Below, in pieces: positions 1 through 5,749 of a stretch of DNA of 8,400 nt (positions are counted from its first letter, which is position 1; every line of letters starts with the position of its first letter). Under the pieces are notes generated by a model. The model ran no database searches, was not told the origin of the DNA, and saw only the letters and a program-made list of their open reading frames with translations. Source of the stretch: an uncultured Oscillospiraceae bacterium (GTDB lineage: Bacteria; Bacillota; Clostridia; Oscillospirales; Oscillospiraceae); the NCBI GenBank assembly GCA_934659475.1, contig CAKUHX010000064.1:1-8400 (forward strand), read 5' to 3'. Position numbers and translations under genes: made by a program.

Positions 1-228
1 GCCGCTGAGGAGAAGACCGAGTTCGACGTGGTCCTGACCGGCTTCGACGCCGCCGCCAAGATCAAGGTCATCAAGGCTGTCCGCGAGATCACCGGTCTGG
101 GCCTGGCCGAGGCCAAGGCTGCTGTCGAGGGCACCCCCAAGACTCTGAAGGAGGCCGTTGGCAAGGACGAGGCCGAGGAGCTGAAGAAGAAGCTGGAAGA
201 GGCCGGCGGCAAGGTCGAGCTGAAGTAA
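1..228 (+). CDS. rplL: 50S ribosomal protein L7/L12, C-terminal part (5' end outside window)
   Basis: The reading frame is open from base 1 to a TAA at 226-228 and gives 75 residues, starting [16 protein letters not shown]. This is the globular C-terminal domain of L7/L12, the dimeric stalk protein of the large ribosomal subunit that recruits and activates the translation GTPases (EF-Tu, EF-G, IF2). The diagnostic blocks are all present: [20 protein letters not shown], then the P-K-x-x-K-E region and the [19 protein letters not shown] ending. The N-terminal dimerisation domain and the hinge lie upstream of the window. The frame contains a GTG at 28, but the family match continues upstream of it, so that is not the start. 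A strong terminator follows at 256-286, so this is the last gene of its operon (in most bacteria rplJ-rplL). Codon use is strongly biased, as expected for a highly expressed gene. Confidence 0.97.
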   Translation, partial: AAEEKTEFDVVLTGFDAAAKIKVIKAVREITGLGLAEAKAAVEGTPKTLKEAVGKDEAEELKKKLEEAGGKVELK

Positions 229-255
229 TTCGCTCCCCTTTGATCCGACCCGACA

Positions 256-286
256 GGGCCCGGGGCGCTTGCCCCGGGTCCTTTTT
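256..286 (+). terminator. Rho-independent terminator of the rplL operon
   Basis: The left arm 256-266 and right arm 271-281 pair over 11 bp, with one G-T wobble and a four-base GCTT loop. The right arm runs straight into five T at 282-286. It sits 27 bases after the rplL stop and separates this operon from the efp promoter. Confidence 0.93.
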
Positions 287-353
287 GATGAGATCTTGTG
301 GCGCCAAGACGCCAGAAAAGGAAAAGAATGGGGCGGATTTTCCTGATTCCCTC

Positions 354-382
354 TTGTCAACTGGGACAAGATGGGGTAAAAT
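354..382 (+). promoter_or_regulatory. Sigma-A-type promoter for efp
   Basis: A -35 box TTGTCA (354-359) and a -10 box TAAAAT (377-382) are separated by exactly 17 bases. Transcription would begin near 389, giving a leader of about 30 bases before the efp ATG. Confidence 0.8.
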
Positions 383-420
383 AAATCAGATGATATTTCA
401 TACAATGGAGGATGATCCCA

Positions 421-990
421 ATGGCAACGATCACTGCAGGCGAGTTCCGCAACGGCGTGACCTTCGAGATGGACGGCCAGGTCATGCAGGTCGTCGAATT
501 CCAGCACGTTAAGCCCGGCAAGGGCGCCGCTTTTGTGCGCACCAAGATGAAGAACGTTCTCAGCGGCGGCGTGACCGAGACCTCTTTCAACCCCACCGCC
601 AAGTTCGAGACCGCCTTTATCGAGCGCAAGGAGGTACAGTACAGCTATAACGATGGCGACCTGTATTACTTCATGGATCAGGAGACCTTCGACATGATCC
701 CCGTGGCCAAGGCTGACCTGCCCGCCAGCTTCGCTTTCGTCAAGGAGGAGACCATCTGCAAGCTGATGATCTACAAGGAGAAGGTCGTGGGCGTTGAGGC
801 CCCCAACTTCGTGGATCTGGTGGTCACCGAGACCGAGCCCGGCCTGGCTGGCAATACCGCCACCAACACCCTGAAGCCCGCCACTCTGGAGACCGGCGCT
901 GAGATCAAGGTGCCCCTGTTCATCAACATCGGTGACAAGATCCAGGTCGATACCCGCACCGGCGAGTACCTGTCCCGCTGTAAGGCTTAA
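421..990 (+). CDS. efp: Translation elongation factor P
   Basis: The 189-residue protein ([12 protein letters not shown]...) has the usual EF-P length and three-domain layout: an N-terminal KOW-like domain (about 1-65) and two OB folds. EF-P enters the E site of ribosomes stalled on polyproline stretches and helps form the peptide bond. The tip loop [12 protein letters not shown] places Lys34 at the position that is modified in other species. The C-terminal signature [16 protein letters not shown] is intact. The loop and flanks resemble Bacillus EF-P, whose lysine carries 5-aminopentanol, but the modification here cannot be read from the sequence. ATG 421 is chosen because GGAGG (407-411) lies nine bases upstream. 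The in-frame ATG at 412 directly abuts that site and cannot use it. A CD1247-like gene follows after an unusually long gap that begins with a 19-bp repeat containing the efp stop codon. Confidence 0.97.
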   Translation: MATITAGEFRNGVTFEMDGQVMQVVEFQHVKPGKGAAFVRTKMKNVLSGGVTETSFNPTAKFETAFIERKEVQYSYNDGDLYYFMDQETFDMIPVAKADLPASFAFVKEETICKLMIYKEKVVGVEAPNFVDLVVTETEPGLAGNTATNTLKPATLETGAEIKVPLFINIGDKIQVDTRTGEYLSRCKA

Positions 991-1003
991 GTGTCCGAGC
1001 CGT
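985..1003 (+). repeat. 19-bp direct repeat, left copy
   Basis: GCTTAAGTGTCCGAGCCGT occurs here and again, base for base, at 1255-1273. This copy includes the last sense codon and stop codon of efp. The two copies are 270 bp apart and frame a GC-rich non-coding segment. Confidence 0.9.
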
Positions 1004-1042
1004 TGTGAGCAGCGCGGATGGACCGGAGCGAGGGCGAGGGAG

Positions 1043-1059
1043 GGCGGCCATCGGCCGCC
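1043..1059. repeat. Perfect 7-bp inverted repeat inside the efp downstream segment
   Basis: GGCGGCC (1043-1049) and GGCCGCC (1053-1059) are exact reverse complements around a three-base loop. There is no T-run, so it is not a standard terminator. It is one of the structured elements of the putative insertion. Confidence 0.7.
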
Positions 1060-1101
1060 GACACCAGCCCGAGTCGGAGGGAAGCCGCGCGTTGCGAACA
1101 G

Positions 1102-1131
1102 GCGAGGCGTGATAACCCCACGCGTCCGAGC
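1102..1131 (+). repeat. Degenerate internal repeat, copy 1
   Basis: GCGAGGCGTGATA (1102-1114), then nine unmatched bases, then GTCCGAGC (1124-1131). The same two blocks with the same nine-base spacing recur at 1241-1270. GTCCGAGC also occurs at 993-1000, giving core positions 993, 1124 and 1263, that is, periods of 131 and 139 bp. Confidence 0.75.
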
Positions 1132-1164
1132 ACCCGGGAGCAGGGCAGCAGCGAAATGCGCAGA

Positions 1165-1207
1165 CCGAAAAACAGGCGACGCCCGGTGGGCGGAGCGGCA
1201 TTTTCGG
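1165..1207. repeat. Imperfect hairpin inside the efp downstream segment
   Basis: The outer arms CCGAAAA (1165-1171) and TTTTCGG (1201-1207) are exact reverse complements. Inside them CGCCC (1180-1184) can pair with GGGCG (1188-1192). The parts between are not fully complementary, so any folded form has internal loops. Confidence 0.55.
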
Positions 1208-1240
1208 CGGAGTATTGAGCAGTTGCCCGTCGCGGAGGGT

Positions 1241-1270
1241 GCGAGGCGTGATACGCTTAAGTGTCCGAGC
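1241..1270 (+). repeat. Degenerate internal repeat, copy 2
   Basis: This second copy of the two-block motif (see 1102-1131) overlaps the right 19-bp direct repeat. Upstream similarity is weaker: GTCGCGGAGGG here against GTTGCGAACAG before copy 1. Confidence 0.75.
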
Positions 1271-1273
1271 CGT
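1255..1273 (+). repeat. 19-bp direct repeat, right copy
   Basis: Identical to 985-1003. It ends 62 bases before the ATG of the CD1247-like gene and marks where the GC-rich segment gives way to AT-richer leader sequence. Confidence 0.9.
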
Positions 1274-1305
1274 ATTACCTACCGCATAAACTAACCGCCT
1301 ATTTG

Positions 1306-1327
1306 TGAGAATTTCTCTCAGAAAGGG
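1306..1327 (+). promoter_or_regulatory. Leader with small inverted repeat and ribosome binding site of the CD1247-like gene
   Basis: TGAGA (1306-1310) and TCTCA (1316-1320) can pair around a five-base loop. Right after it, AGAAAGGG (1320-1327) serves as the ribosome site, eight bases before ATG 1336. No convincing promoter was found between 1274 and 1335, which fits co-transcription with efp. Confidence 0.5.
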
Positions 1328-1335
1328 AACGAACT

Positions 1336-1755
1336 ATGACTATTTCCGAGAAAGTCGCTTATCTGAAGGGTCTGGCTGAGGGCCTGGATCTGGATACCGA
1401 GAAGTCCAAGGAGGGCAAGCTCATCTCCGTGATGATCGGCATCCTGGAGGAGGTCGGCCTGTCCTTGGAGGACATGGAGGAGAACGCCCTGAACCTGGGC
1501 GAGGAGATCGACGCCCTGTCCGACGACTTGGCCGACGTGGAGTCCATCGTCTATGACGAGGAAGAGGACGACGAGGACGAGGATGAAGAGGACGGCTTTG
1601 AGGTGGAGTGCCCCAACTGCGACGAACCCCTGTTCATCGGCGACGATGAGCTGGCTGAGGGCGTGGTCGTGTGCCCCAACTGCAATACCCGTTTCTCCCT
1701 GGATCTGTCCGACGACACTGTCGAGGCGGATGACGAGGACGAAGAGGACAAGTGA
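1336..1755 (+). CDS. CD1247-like acidic zinc-ribbon protein
   Basis: This 139-residue protein has three parts. Residues 1-66 are predicted helical and carry the VAYLKGLAEGLDLD...EGKLI...ILEEVG pattern that I recognise from the clostridial CD1247 N-terminal family. Residues 74-86 are an almost pure Asp/Glu linker. Residues 92-116 hold a zinc ribbon with two CPNC pairs (C92, C95, C113, C116). A second acidic tail follows at 126-138. The protein has no signal peptide or membrane helix, so it should be cytoplasmic. The family has no firmly assigned function that I know of. It often sits near efp in Clostridia, as here, which suggests a housekeeping role tied to translation or transcription. The zinc ribbon and very negative charge would suit binding to a basic partner or RNA polymerase, but that is speculation. 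The gene ends at a strong terminator and is convergent with the hydrolase gene. Confidence 0.85.
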   Translation: MTISEKVAYLKGLAEGLDLDTEKSKEGKLISVMIGILEEVGLSLEDMEENALNLGEEIDALSDDLADVESIVYDEEEDDEDEDEEDGFEVECPNCDEPLFIGDDELAEGVVVCPNCNTRFSLDLSDDTVEADDEDEEDK

Positions 1756-1764
1756 TCTCAATGC

Positions 1765-1797
1765 AAAACCCCCGGCCATGATCTGGCCGGGGGTTTT
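1765..1797. terminator. Bidirectional intrinsic terminator between convergent genes
   Basis: A perfect 13-bp stem (1765-1777 with 1785-1797) has a seven-base loop. The arms start with AAAA and end with TTTT, so each strand has a T-run after a GC-rich stem. It lies nine bases after the CD1247-like stop and 14 bases after the hydrolase stop on the other strand, and so can serve both. Confidence 0.92.
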
Positions 1798-1811
1798 CTG
1801 TTTTCACACGG

Positions 1812-2750
1812 TCACAGCTCCAGCAGGAACCGGGCGATGCTGCGGATGGCGGCGGCGGACTTGCGGGAGGGGAACATCTGGAACACATGCCACATGCCCT
1901 CGCTGACCTCAAAACGGCAGGGGACATGCTGACGCTCCATGGCCTCATACAGCTGCTGGGAGTCGGAGAACAGGATCTCGTGGTCCCCCGCCTGGATCAG
2001 GGTGGGGGGGAAGCCGGACAGGTCGCCGAACAGGGGGGACAGGTCGGGGGAGCGCAGGTCGTGCCCGCCGGCATAGGCCAGGCGCACGGCGCGGATATAG
2101 TCCGGGGTGAGCATGGGGTCGATCTCCGCCCGCTGGGCATAGGACGGCCCGGACATGGTCATGTCCGTCCAGGGGGACATGAGCACCAGCGCCCGGGGCA
2201 GGCGGCGGCCCGCCGCCTTCAGCCGCAGGCACAGCACCAGGGCCAGATTGCCCCCGGCGGAATCGCCGGCCACCACGATGTCCCGGGCGCCGTAGCCCAG
2301 CAGCATCAGGTGGTCCCAGGCCCGCAGGGCGTCCTCCACCGCGGCGGGATAGGGGAACTCCGGGGCCAGGCGGTATTCAAAGCTGAGCACATCGTACCCC
2401 GTGGCGTTGGCCAGCTTGGAGGACAGCACCCGGGCGTAGCCCAGGTTCCCGCTGGTGTAGCCCCCGCCGTGGCAGTACAGGATGGCCCTGTGCCGGCCGT
2501 GGGGAGCCTTCATCCGTGTCCAGGCGGCGGCCATGCCGGACAGGGAGAACTCCTGCCACTCCAGCCCCGCCATGGGGGCGGCCAGACGGCCCAGGATCTC
2601 CTGGCTGCGGCGCTGGTGCTCCAGCTCCTCCGGCGTCATGCTGTCCGGGGAGCCGGCGCTGTGGATGGCCTTCAGGGCCCGCATGAGGGGATCCATCCGG
2701 GGACTGTCCGCCTCTGACTTTCGGTTTCGTATGAGCTTCAGCTTGTCCAT
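1812..2750 (-). CDS. Alpha/beta hydrolase of the hormone-sensitive-lipase type (esterase/lipase)
   Basis: The 312-residue protein (MDKLKLIRNRK...) has the complete HSL-family pattern. The oxyanion-hole motif is HGGG at residues 94-97. The family motif YRLAPE is at 126-131. The nucleophile elbow GDSAGG has Ser164. The acid is probably Asp256 (AGDHEIL) and the base is His288 (GMWHVF). The first ~80 residues form the usual helical cap. Such enzymes hydrolyse carboxyl esters of short- to medium-chain acids, and the substrate cannot be predicted. No signal peptide is seen. The start at 2750 is preferred because GGAGG lies five bases upstream. The ATG at 2777 lacks a ribosome site and sits at the expected transcription start. 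The gene is divergent from the acyltransferase unit beginning at 2912, with 161 bases between, and may act on the same acylated product. Confidence 0.92.
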   Translation of the reverse strand: MDKLKLIRNRKSEADSPRMDPLMRALKAIHSAGSPDSMTPEELEHQRRSQEILGRLAAPMAGLEWQEFSLSGMAAAWTRMKAPHGRHRAILYCHGGGYTSGNLGYARVLSSKLANATGYDVLSFEYRLAPEFPYPAAVEDALRAWDHLMLLGYGARDIVVAGDSAGGNLALVLCLRLKAAGRRLPRALVLMSPWTDMTMSGPSYAQRAEIDPMLTPDYIRAVRLAYAGGHDLRSPDLSPLFGDLSGFPPTLIQAGDHEILFSDSQQLYEAMERQHVPCRFEVSEGMWHVFQMFPSRKSAAAIRSIARFLLEL

Positions 2751-2781
2751 AATGACCTCCGGGCAAGTAATTTCCATGCCT

Positions 2782-2810
2782 ATTCTACCATAGTATCAGG
2801 AGAAAGAAAA
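2782..2810 (-). promoter_or_regulatory. Possible promoter of the hydrolase gene
   Basis: On the minus strand a -10 box TAGAAT (plus-strand 2782-2787) lies 17 bases from a weak -35 box TTTTCT (2805-2810). Initiation near 2775 would leave about 25 leader bases before ATG 2750, in agreement with that start. The -35 match is only three of six. Confidence 0.45.
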
Positions 2811-2844
2811 GCGGGGGACAGGATATTCACGGGAAACAGGGCTG

Positions 2845-2873
2845 TTGCGCGGGAAGGCGGGATGTGGTATGAT
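2845..2873 (+). promoter_or_regulatory. Promoter of the three-gene acyltransferase unit
   Basis: TTGCGC (2845-2850) and TATGAT (2868-2873) are 17 bases apart, and TG at 2865-2866 gives an extended -10. The start would be near 2880. It is back-to-back with the weaker hydrolase promoter. Confidence 0.75.
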
Positions 2874-2911
2874 GGTCAGGCTTGCAGATCACAGCTTGTG
2901 AGGGATCGGAT

Positions 2912-3655
2912 ATGTTTACCACAGAGCATTTTATTTGGATCGCCCTTTGCGCCGTGTTTGTATCAGGGATGTGCTGTCTCAGTGTGAAGAAGCGGTTCAG
3001 CTTAAAGCGGGCGGGGATCATCATGACGGCGATCTGTGCCCTCAGCGAGACCAATAAGGTCATGACCGGCATGGTGGACAGTCCGGGGGGCGGCATGCAC
3101 CTGGACCCGCTGTGTCTGCCCCTGCATCTGTGCAGCCTGCTGATCTTCGCGGTGCTGTACATCACCTTTGGGCGGGACGGAAGACCGAAGGAGATGTGGA
3201 TCGATTTTACAGCGGTCATGGGGACGCTTGGCAGCTTCTGTGCCATTATGATCCCCACGAACGGGACGGATCTTACCACGCCCTTTGCCTATCAGTGCTT
3301 TGTGTACCATGCGGGGCTCATGTGGTTTTCTTTGTATCTGATCCTCTCCGGGCGGGCAAAGCTGGGCAGCCTTAAAACACTGGGGAAAAACATTGGTCTG
3401 CTGATGCTGTTGGCCTTTGTGATGCTCTATGTCAACGGGGCGCTGTCTGTATACGACACGAACTTTTTCTATCTGACCAGACCGCCGCTGGAGGGGCTGC
3501 CCTATCTGAACCTTGACCGGGGATGGTATGTGTATCTGGTGCGGATATTTGCCCTGGGGATCGCAGTGCTCGTTTTGTTCCACCTGCCGTTTCTTCTTCT
3601 GGACAGGCGGAAGAGACGAAGGCTTGAGGAGACCGGGCAAACGGCATATCGATAA
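2912..3655 (+). CDS. TMEM164/YwaF-type integral membrane protein (TIGR02206-like), possible acyltransferase
   Basis: The 247-residue protein has about seven membrane segments (roughly 5-24, 32-48, 66-86, 97-116, 126-147, 160-178, 208-231) and a basic C-terminal tail. Landmarks resembling the bacterial YwaF/TIGR02206 family are PLHLC (His72, Cys74), FVYHAGLM (His133) and NGALSVYDTNFFYLTRPP (175-192). The family is in the same Pfam group as human TMEM164, reported to be an acyltransferase that makes ether phospholipids. Whether bacterial members share that activity is not established here. ATG 2912 follows GAGGG (2900-2904) at seven bases. The in-frame TTG at 2882 has no such site and lies at the expected transcription start. 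The gene is first in a three-gene unit, 24 bases before the HxxxDG acyltransferase. Its codon use looks more AT-tolerant than its neighbours (more TTT, ATT, AAA and CTT), hinting at a different origin. Confidence 0.8.
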   Translation: MFTTEHFIWIALCAVFVSGMCCLSVKKRFSLKRAGIIMTAICALSETNKVMTGMVDSPGGGMHLDPLCLPLHLCSLLIFAVLYITFGRDGRPKEMWIDFTAVMGTLGSFCAIMIPTNGTDLTTPFAYQCFVYHAGLMWFSLYLILSGRAKLGSLKTLGKNIGLLMLLAFVMLYVNGALSVYDTNFFYLTRPPLEGLPYLNLDRGWYVYLVRIFALGIAVLVLFHLPFLLLDRRKRRRLEETGQTAYR

Positions 3656-3679
3656 AGACGCAGAAAGGGGGAAAAGCAG

Positions 3680-4954
3680 ATGGCCAGGCCCAACAGCCGC
3701 TGGTATAAGCTGGACAGCGCGGGGATCCTGTACTCCGCCCTGCAGAGCGAGGAGTACTCCGCCATTTACCGCTTTTCCGCCCTAATGGCCCGGCCGGTGG
3801 AGGCGGCGGCCCTTCAAACGGCCATCGACCGGGTGATGCCCCGGTTCCCCGGCTTTGCCGTACGCATCCGCCGGGGGCTGTTCTGGTACTATCTGGAGCC
3901 TAACACCGCCCCGGGGCCGTTCTTGAAGGAGGACGTGTCCGACCCCTGCCAGCCGGTGCGCTTTCAGGAGGACGACGGCTGGCTGGTGCGGTTTTACTAC
4001 TACCGCAGCCGCATCTCCATCGAGGTGTTCCACGCCCTGTCCGACGGCGGCGGAGCCATGGTGTTCTTCCGCACCCTGCTGGCGGAGTATCTGCGGCAGC
4101 TGGGGGTGGAGGTGCCCCCGGGGGAGGGGATCCTGGATCTGAACGAGCCGCCCCGGCGGGAGGAACTGGAGGACGCCTATGCCCGGTATGCCGGGCGGCA
4201 TGCCTTCGGCCTGCGGCGGCTGCCCCGGGCCTATGCCAATACGGGGACGCCCGCGCCCTTTTACACCTTTCATGTGACCATGGGCTTTGTGCCCCTGTCC
4301 GCCCTGCGGGAGCGGGCCAGGTGCTACGGCGCGTCCATCACGGAGTATCTGGCCGCCGTGCTGATCCAGGTGATCCTGGACAAACAGAAGCGGGAGCACC
4401 CCCACCGCCTGCGGCCGGTGGCTCTGGCGGTGCCCATCAATCTGCGCGCCTGGTTCCCCAGCCAGACCCTGCGCAACTTCATCACCACCGTCCGCCCGTA
4501 CATCGACCCGGCGCTGGGGGATTACACCTTCCCGGAGATCGTCTCGCAGGTGCGGCATTTTATGAAGCTGCACATCAACCGCCAGGAGCTGCAGGCGGCC
4601 TTTACGGGGAACGTGCGCTTTACGGAGCACTTTTTCCTGCGGGCGATCCCGGTATTTGTAAAAAATCCTGTGATGGCCATGAATTACCGCCTTCACGCCG
4701 TGCGGCCCTACTCCTGCACCTTTACCAACCCGGGGGCCTTTTTTGTGCCGGACGCCATGGCCCCCCATATCACGGGGGCGGAGGTCATCCTGGGGCAGGC
4801 CATGGTGCCCCGGTGCCACTGCGCCAGCATCAGCTACGGCGATACCATGGAGATCACCTTTGCCGGCACCCAGGAGGAGACGGAGACCGAGCGGGACTTC
4901 TTCCGTTTTCTGGTGCGGGAGGGGGTCCCCGTGCGGGTGGAGAGCAACCGCTGA
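3680..4954 (+). CDS. Stand-alone HxxxDG acyltransferase (condensation/alcohol-acetyltransferase-like)
   Basis: The 424-residue protein carries HALSDGGG at 118-125, the HxxxDG active-site motif of the superfamily that includes NRPS condensation domains, chloramphenicol acetyltransferase, PapA and WS/DGAT enzymes. His118 would be the base that deprotonates an acceptor hydroxyl or amine. Upstream, residues 7-75 match the usual start of such proteins, with a helix leading to an MPRFPGF-type turn. VPINLRAWFP (251-260) followed by NFITT (266-270) resembles the central motif of alcohol-acetyltransferase-like proteins of Firmicutes. The length suits one full two-lobed domain. No adenylation or carrier domain is attached, so an acyl-CoA or free acyl carrier is the likely donor. 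It has no signal peptide and should be cytoplasmic or membrane-associated. AAAGGGGG (3664-3671) lies eight bases before ATG 3680. It sits between two membrane-protein genes. The acyl donor and acceptor are unknown. Confidence 0.82.
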   Translation: MARPNSRWYKLDSAGILYSALQSEEYSAIYRFSALMARPVEAAALQTAIDRVMPRFPGFAVRIRRGLFWYYLEPNTAPGPFLKEDVSDPCQPVRFQEDDGWLVRFYYYRSRISIEVFHALSDGGGAMVFFRTLLAEYLRQLGVEVPPGEGILDLNEPPRREELEDAYARYAGRHAFGLRRLPRAYANTGTPAPFYTFHVTMGFVPLSALRERARCYGASITEYLAAVLIQVILDKQKREHPHRLRPVALAVPINLRAWFPSQTLRNFITTVRPYIDPALGDYTFPEIVSQVRHFMKLHINRQELQAAFTGNVRFTEHFFLRAIPVFVKNPVMAMNYRLHAVRPYSCTFTNPGAFFVPDAMAPHITGAEVILGQAMVPRCHCASISYGDTMEITFAGTQEETETERDFFRFLVREGVPVRVESNR

Positions 4955-4987
4955 GCCCGCGGGAAACATTGTGAAGGAGCCTTGCCT

Positions 4988-5680
4988 ATGTCCTATTGTG
5001 TGAACTGCGGCGTTCAGCTGGACCCCGCCGCCAAGAAATGTCCCCTGTGCGGCACCCCGGCCTGGCGGCCGGATCCCGCCGCGCCGGACTATTTTCCCAC
5101 CAAGCCGGCCCAGGTGCAGCCCGCCTCCAAGCGGGAGGCGGCTATCCTGCTCACCGCTATGCTGGCCAGCCTGTCCCTGTGCTGCGGCCTGCTGAATCTG
5201 CTGCTGCCCGGGCAGCGGCCCTGGTCCCTGTATGTGATGGGGGCGGCGGTGATGCTGTGGGTGTGGTTCGCCCTGCCCATGGCGGTGCGGCGGCTGCCGG
5301 TGTTCTTCCGCCTGACCGCCGATGTGGCCGCGGTGGGGCTCTATGTGTGGATGATCTCCATCGATCTGAACGGCTGGAGCTGGTTCCGGGGGCTGGTACT
5401 GCCCATGCTGGGCTGGGCGTGCGTGCTGGTGTTCCTGCTCAGCTTCCTGCTGCGGGGCGGGCGGCGGTCCCGGCTGTCCTCTATGATCCTGTGCATCGGG
5501 TCGGCGGGCCTGCTGACGGTGGGCATCGAGTTCTGCATGGACCTGTATTTTGCGGGCCGGTGGAGCCCCGGCTGGTCCCTGGTGGTGATGGCCGCCTGTG
5601 TCGGCCTGGACATCCCCCTTTGCATCGTGCGGTGGATCCCCTCCCTGCGGGAAGAGGCCCGGCGGCGGTTTGACCTGTAA
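4988..5680 (+). CDS. Zinc-ribbon membrane protein, DUF6320-like
   Basis: The 230-residue protein begins with a zinc ribbon, C4-x2-C7 and C18-x2-C21 (YCVNCG, KCPLCG). A Pro-rich linker follows (about 25-47), then about six membrane helices (51-73, 80-98, 106-124, 133-155, 163-182, 196-214) and a basic tail. This layout matches what I remember as DUF6320, a clostridial family of unknown function often next to an alcohol-acetyltransferase-like gene. That adjacency is repeated here, with a 33-base gap. The metal-binding head should face the cytoplasm and might dock the acyltransferase at the membrane, which is inference only. ATG 4988 is used because AAGGAG (4974-4979) lies eight bases upstream. 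The TTG at 4982 is too close to it. It is the last gene of the unit and is followed by a strong terminator. Confidence 0.82.
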   Translation: MSYCVNCGVQLDPAAKKCPLCGTPAWRPDPAAPDYFPTKPAQVQPASKREAAILLTAMLASLSLCCGLLNLLLPGQRPWSLYVMGAAVMLWVWFALPMAVRRLPVFFRLTADVAAVGLYVWMISIDLNGWSWFRGLVLPMLGWACVLVFLLSFLLRGGRRSRLSSMILCIGSAGLLTVGIEFCMDLYFAGRWSPGWSLVVMAACVGLDIPLCIVRWIPSLREEARRRFDL

Positions 5681-5685
5681 ACAGG

Positions 5686-5721
5686 AATACCCCTTCTCCC
5701 TGCGGGGAGAAGGGGTATTTT
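5686..5721. terminator. Intrinsic terminator, shared by convergent DUF6320-like gene and ilvE
   Basis: A perfect 15-bp stem (5686-5700 with 5705-5719) has a four-base loop and is followed by TT. It lies just after the stop at 5680 and 28 bases beyond the ilvE stop on the other strand. The T-run is short on both sides, but the stem is very strong. Confidence 0.88.
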
Positions 5722-5749
5722 GCGGACTTCGTTTTTCTGGACGGACAGT

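Larger units (their letters stand above)
991..1335. other. 345-bp non-coding gap between efp and the CD1247-like gene, probably holding a 270-bp insertion
   Basis: No convincing gene lies here. The frames that cross it have Arg/Pro/Ser-rich composition, no ribosome site and no recognisable domain. From 1004 to 1254 the sequence is GC-rich, structured and internally repetitive. It has a perfect 7-bp hairpin (1043-1049 with 1053-1059), a longer imperfect hairpin (1165-1207), and a degenerate unit of about 135 bp present twice. If the 19-bp repeat marks the ends, removing one repeat plus the insert leaves a 75-bp spacer, normal for co-transcribed neighbours. No clear terminal inverted repeats and no transposase are seen. 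It could be a non-autonomous mobile element, a dispersed intergenic repeat or a local duplication. From 1274 to 1335 the sequence is AT-richer and acts as the leader of the next gene. No intrinsic terminator with a T-run was seen, so efp transcripts may read through. Confidence 0.65.

Noticed and set aside
412..420. ATG 412 as the efp start
   Set aside because: It directly abuts the GGAGG ribosome site. ATG 421 has correct spacing and gives the usual EF-P beginning.
1221..1278. Possible promoter just upstream of the CD1247-like gene (TTGCCC with TGATAC, or TATTAC)
   Set aside because: Spacings of 20 or 10 bases are outside the workable range and no other -35/-10 pair fits.
923..1294. Overlapping open frames on both strands of the efp downstream segment (up to 120 codons)
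   Set aside because: They are Arg/Pro/Ser-rich, have no ribosome sites and overlap the efp end and the direct repeats. More likely non-coding.
991..1335. Riboswitch, T-box or tRNA in the long gap
   Set aside because: No cloverleaf, T-box motif or known aptamer core was recognised, and there is no terminator/antiterminator pair with a T-run.
1551..1751. Poly-Ser frame opposite the CD1247-like gene
   Set aside because: It is the antisense of the GAC/GAG (Asp/Glu) run and not a real gene.
1887..2717. 276-codon plus-strand frame opposite the hydrolase
   Set aside because: Gly/Gln/His-rich shadow product. The minus-strand hydrolase has a complete catalytic motif set.
3782..4969. 395-codon open frame on the minus strand opposite the HxxxDG acyltransferase
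   Set aside because: It is a shadow of the plus-strand gene. Its product is His/Gly/Pro/Gln-rich with no known domain, as expected for the antisense of GC-rich coding DNA.
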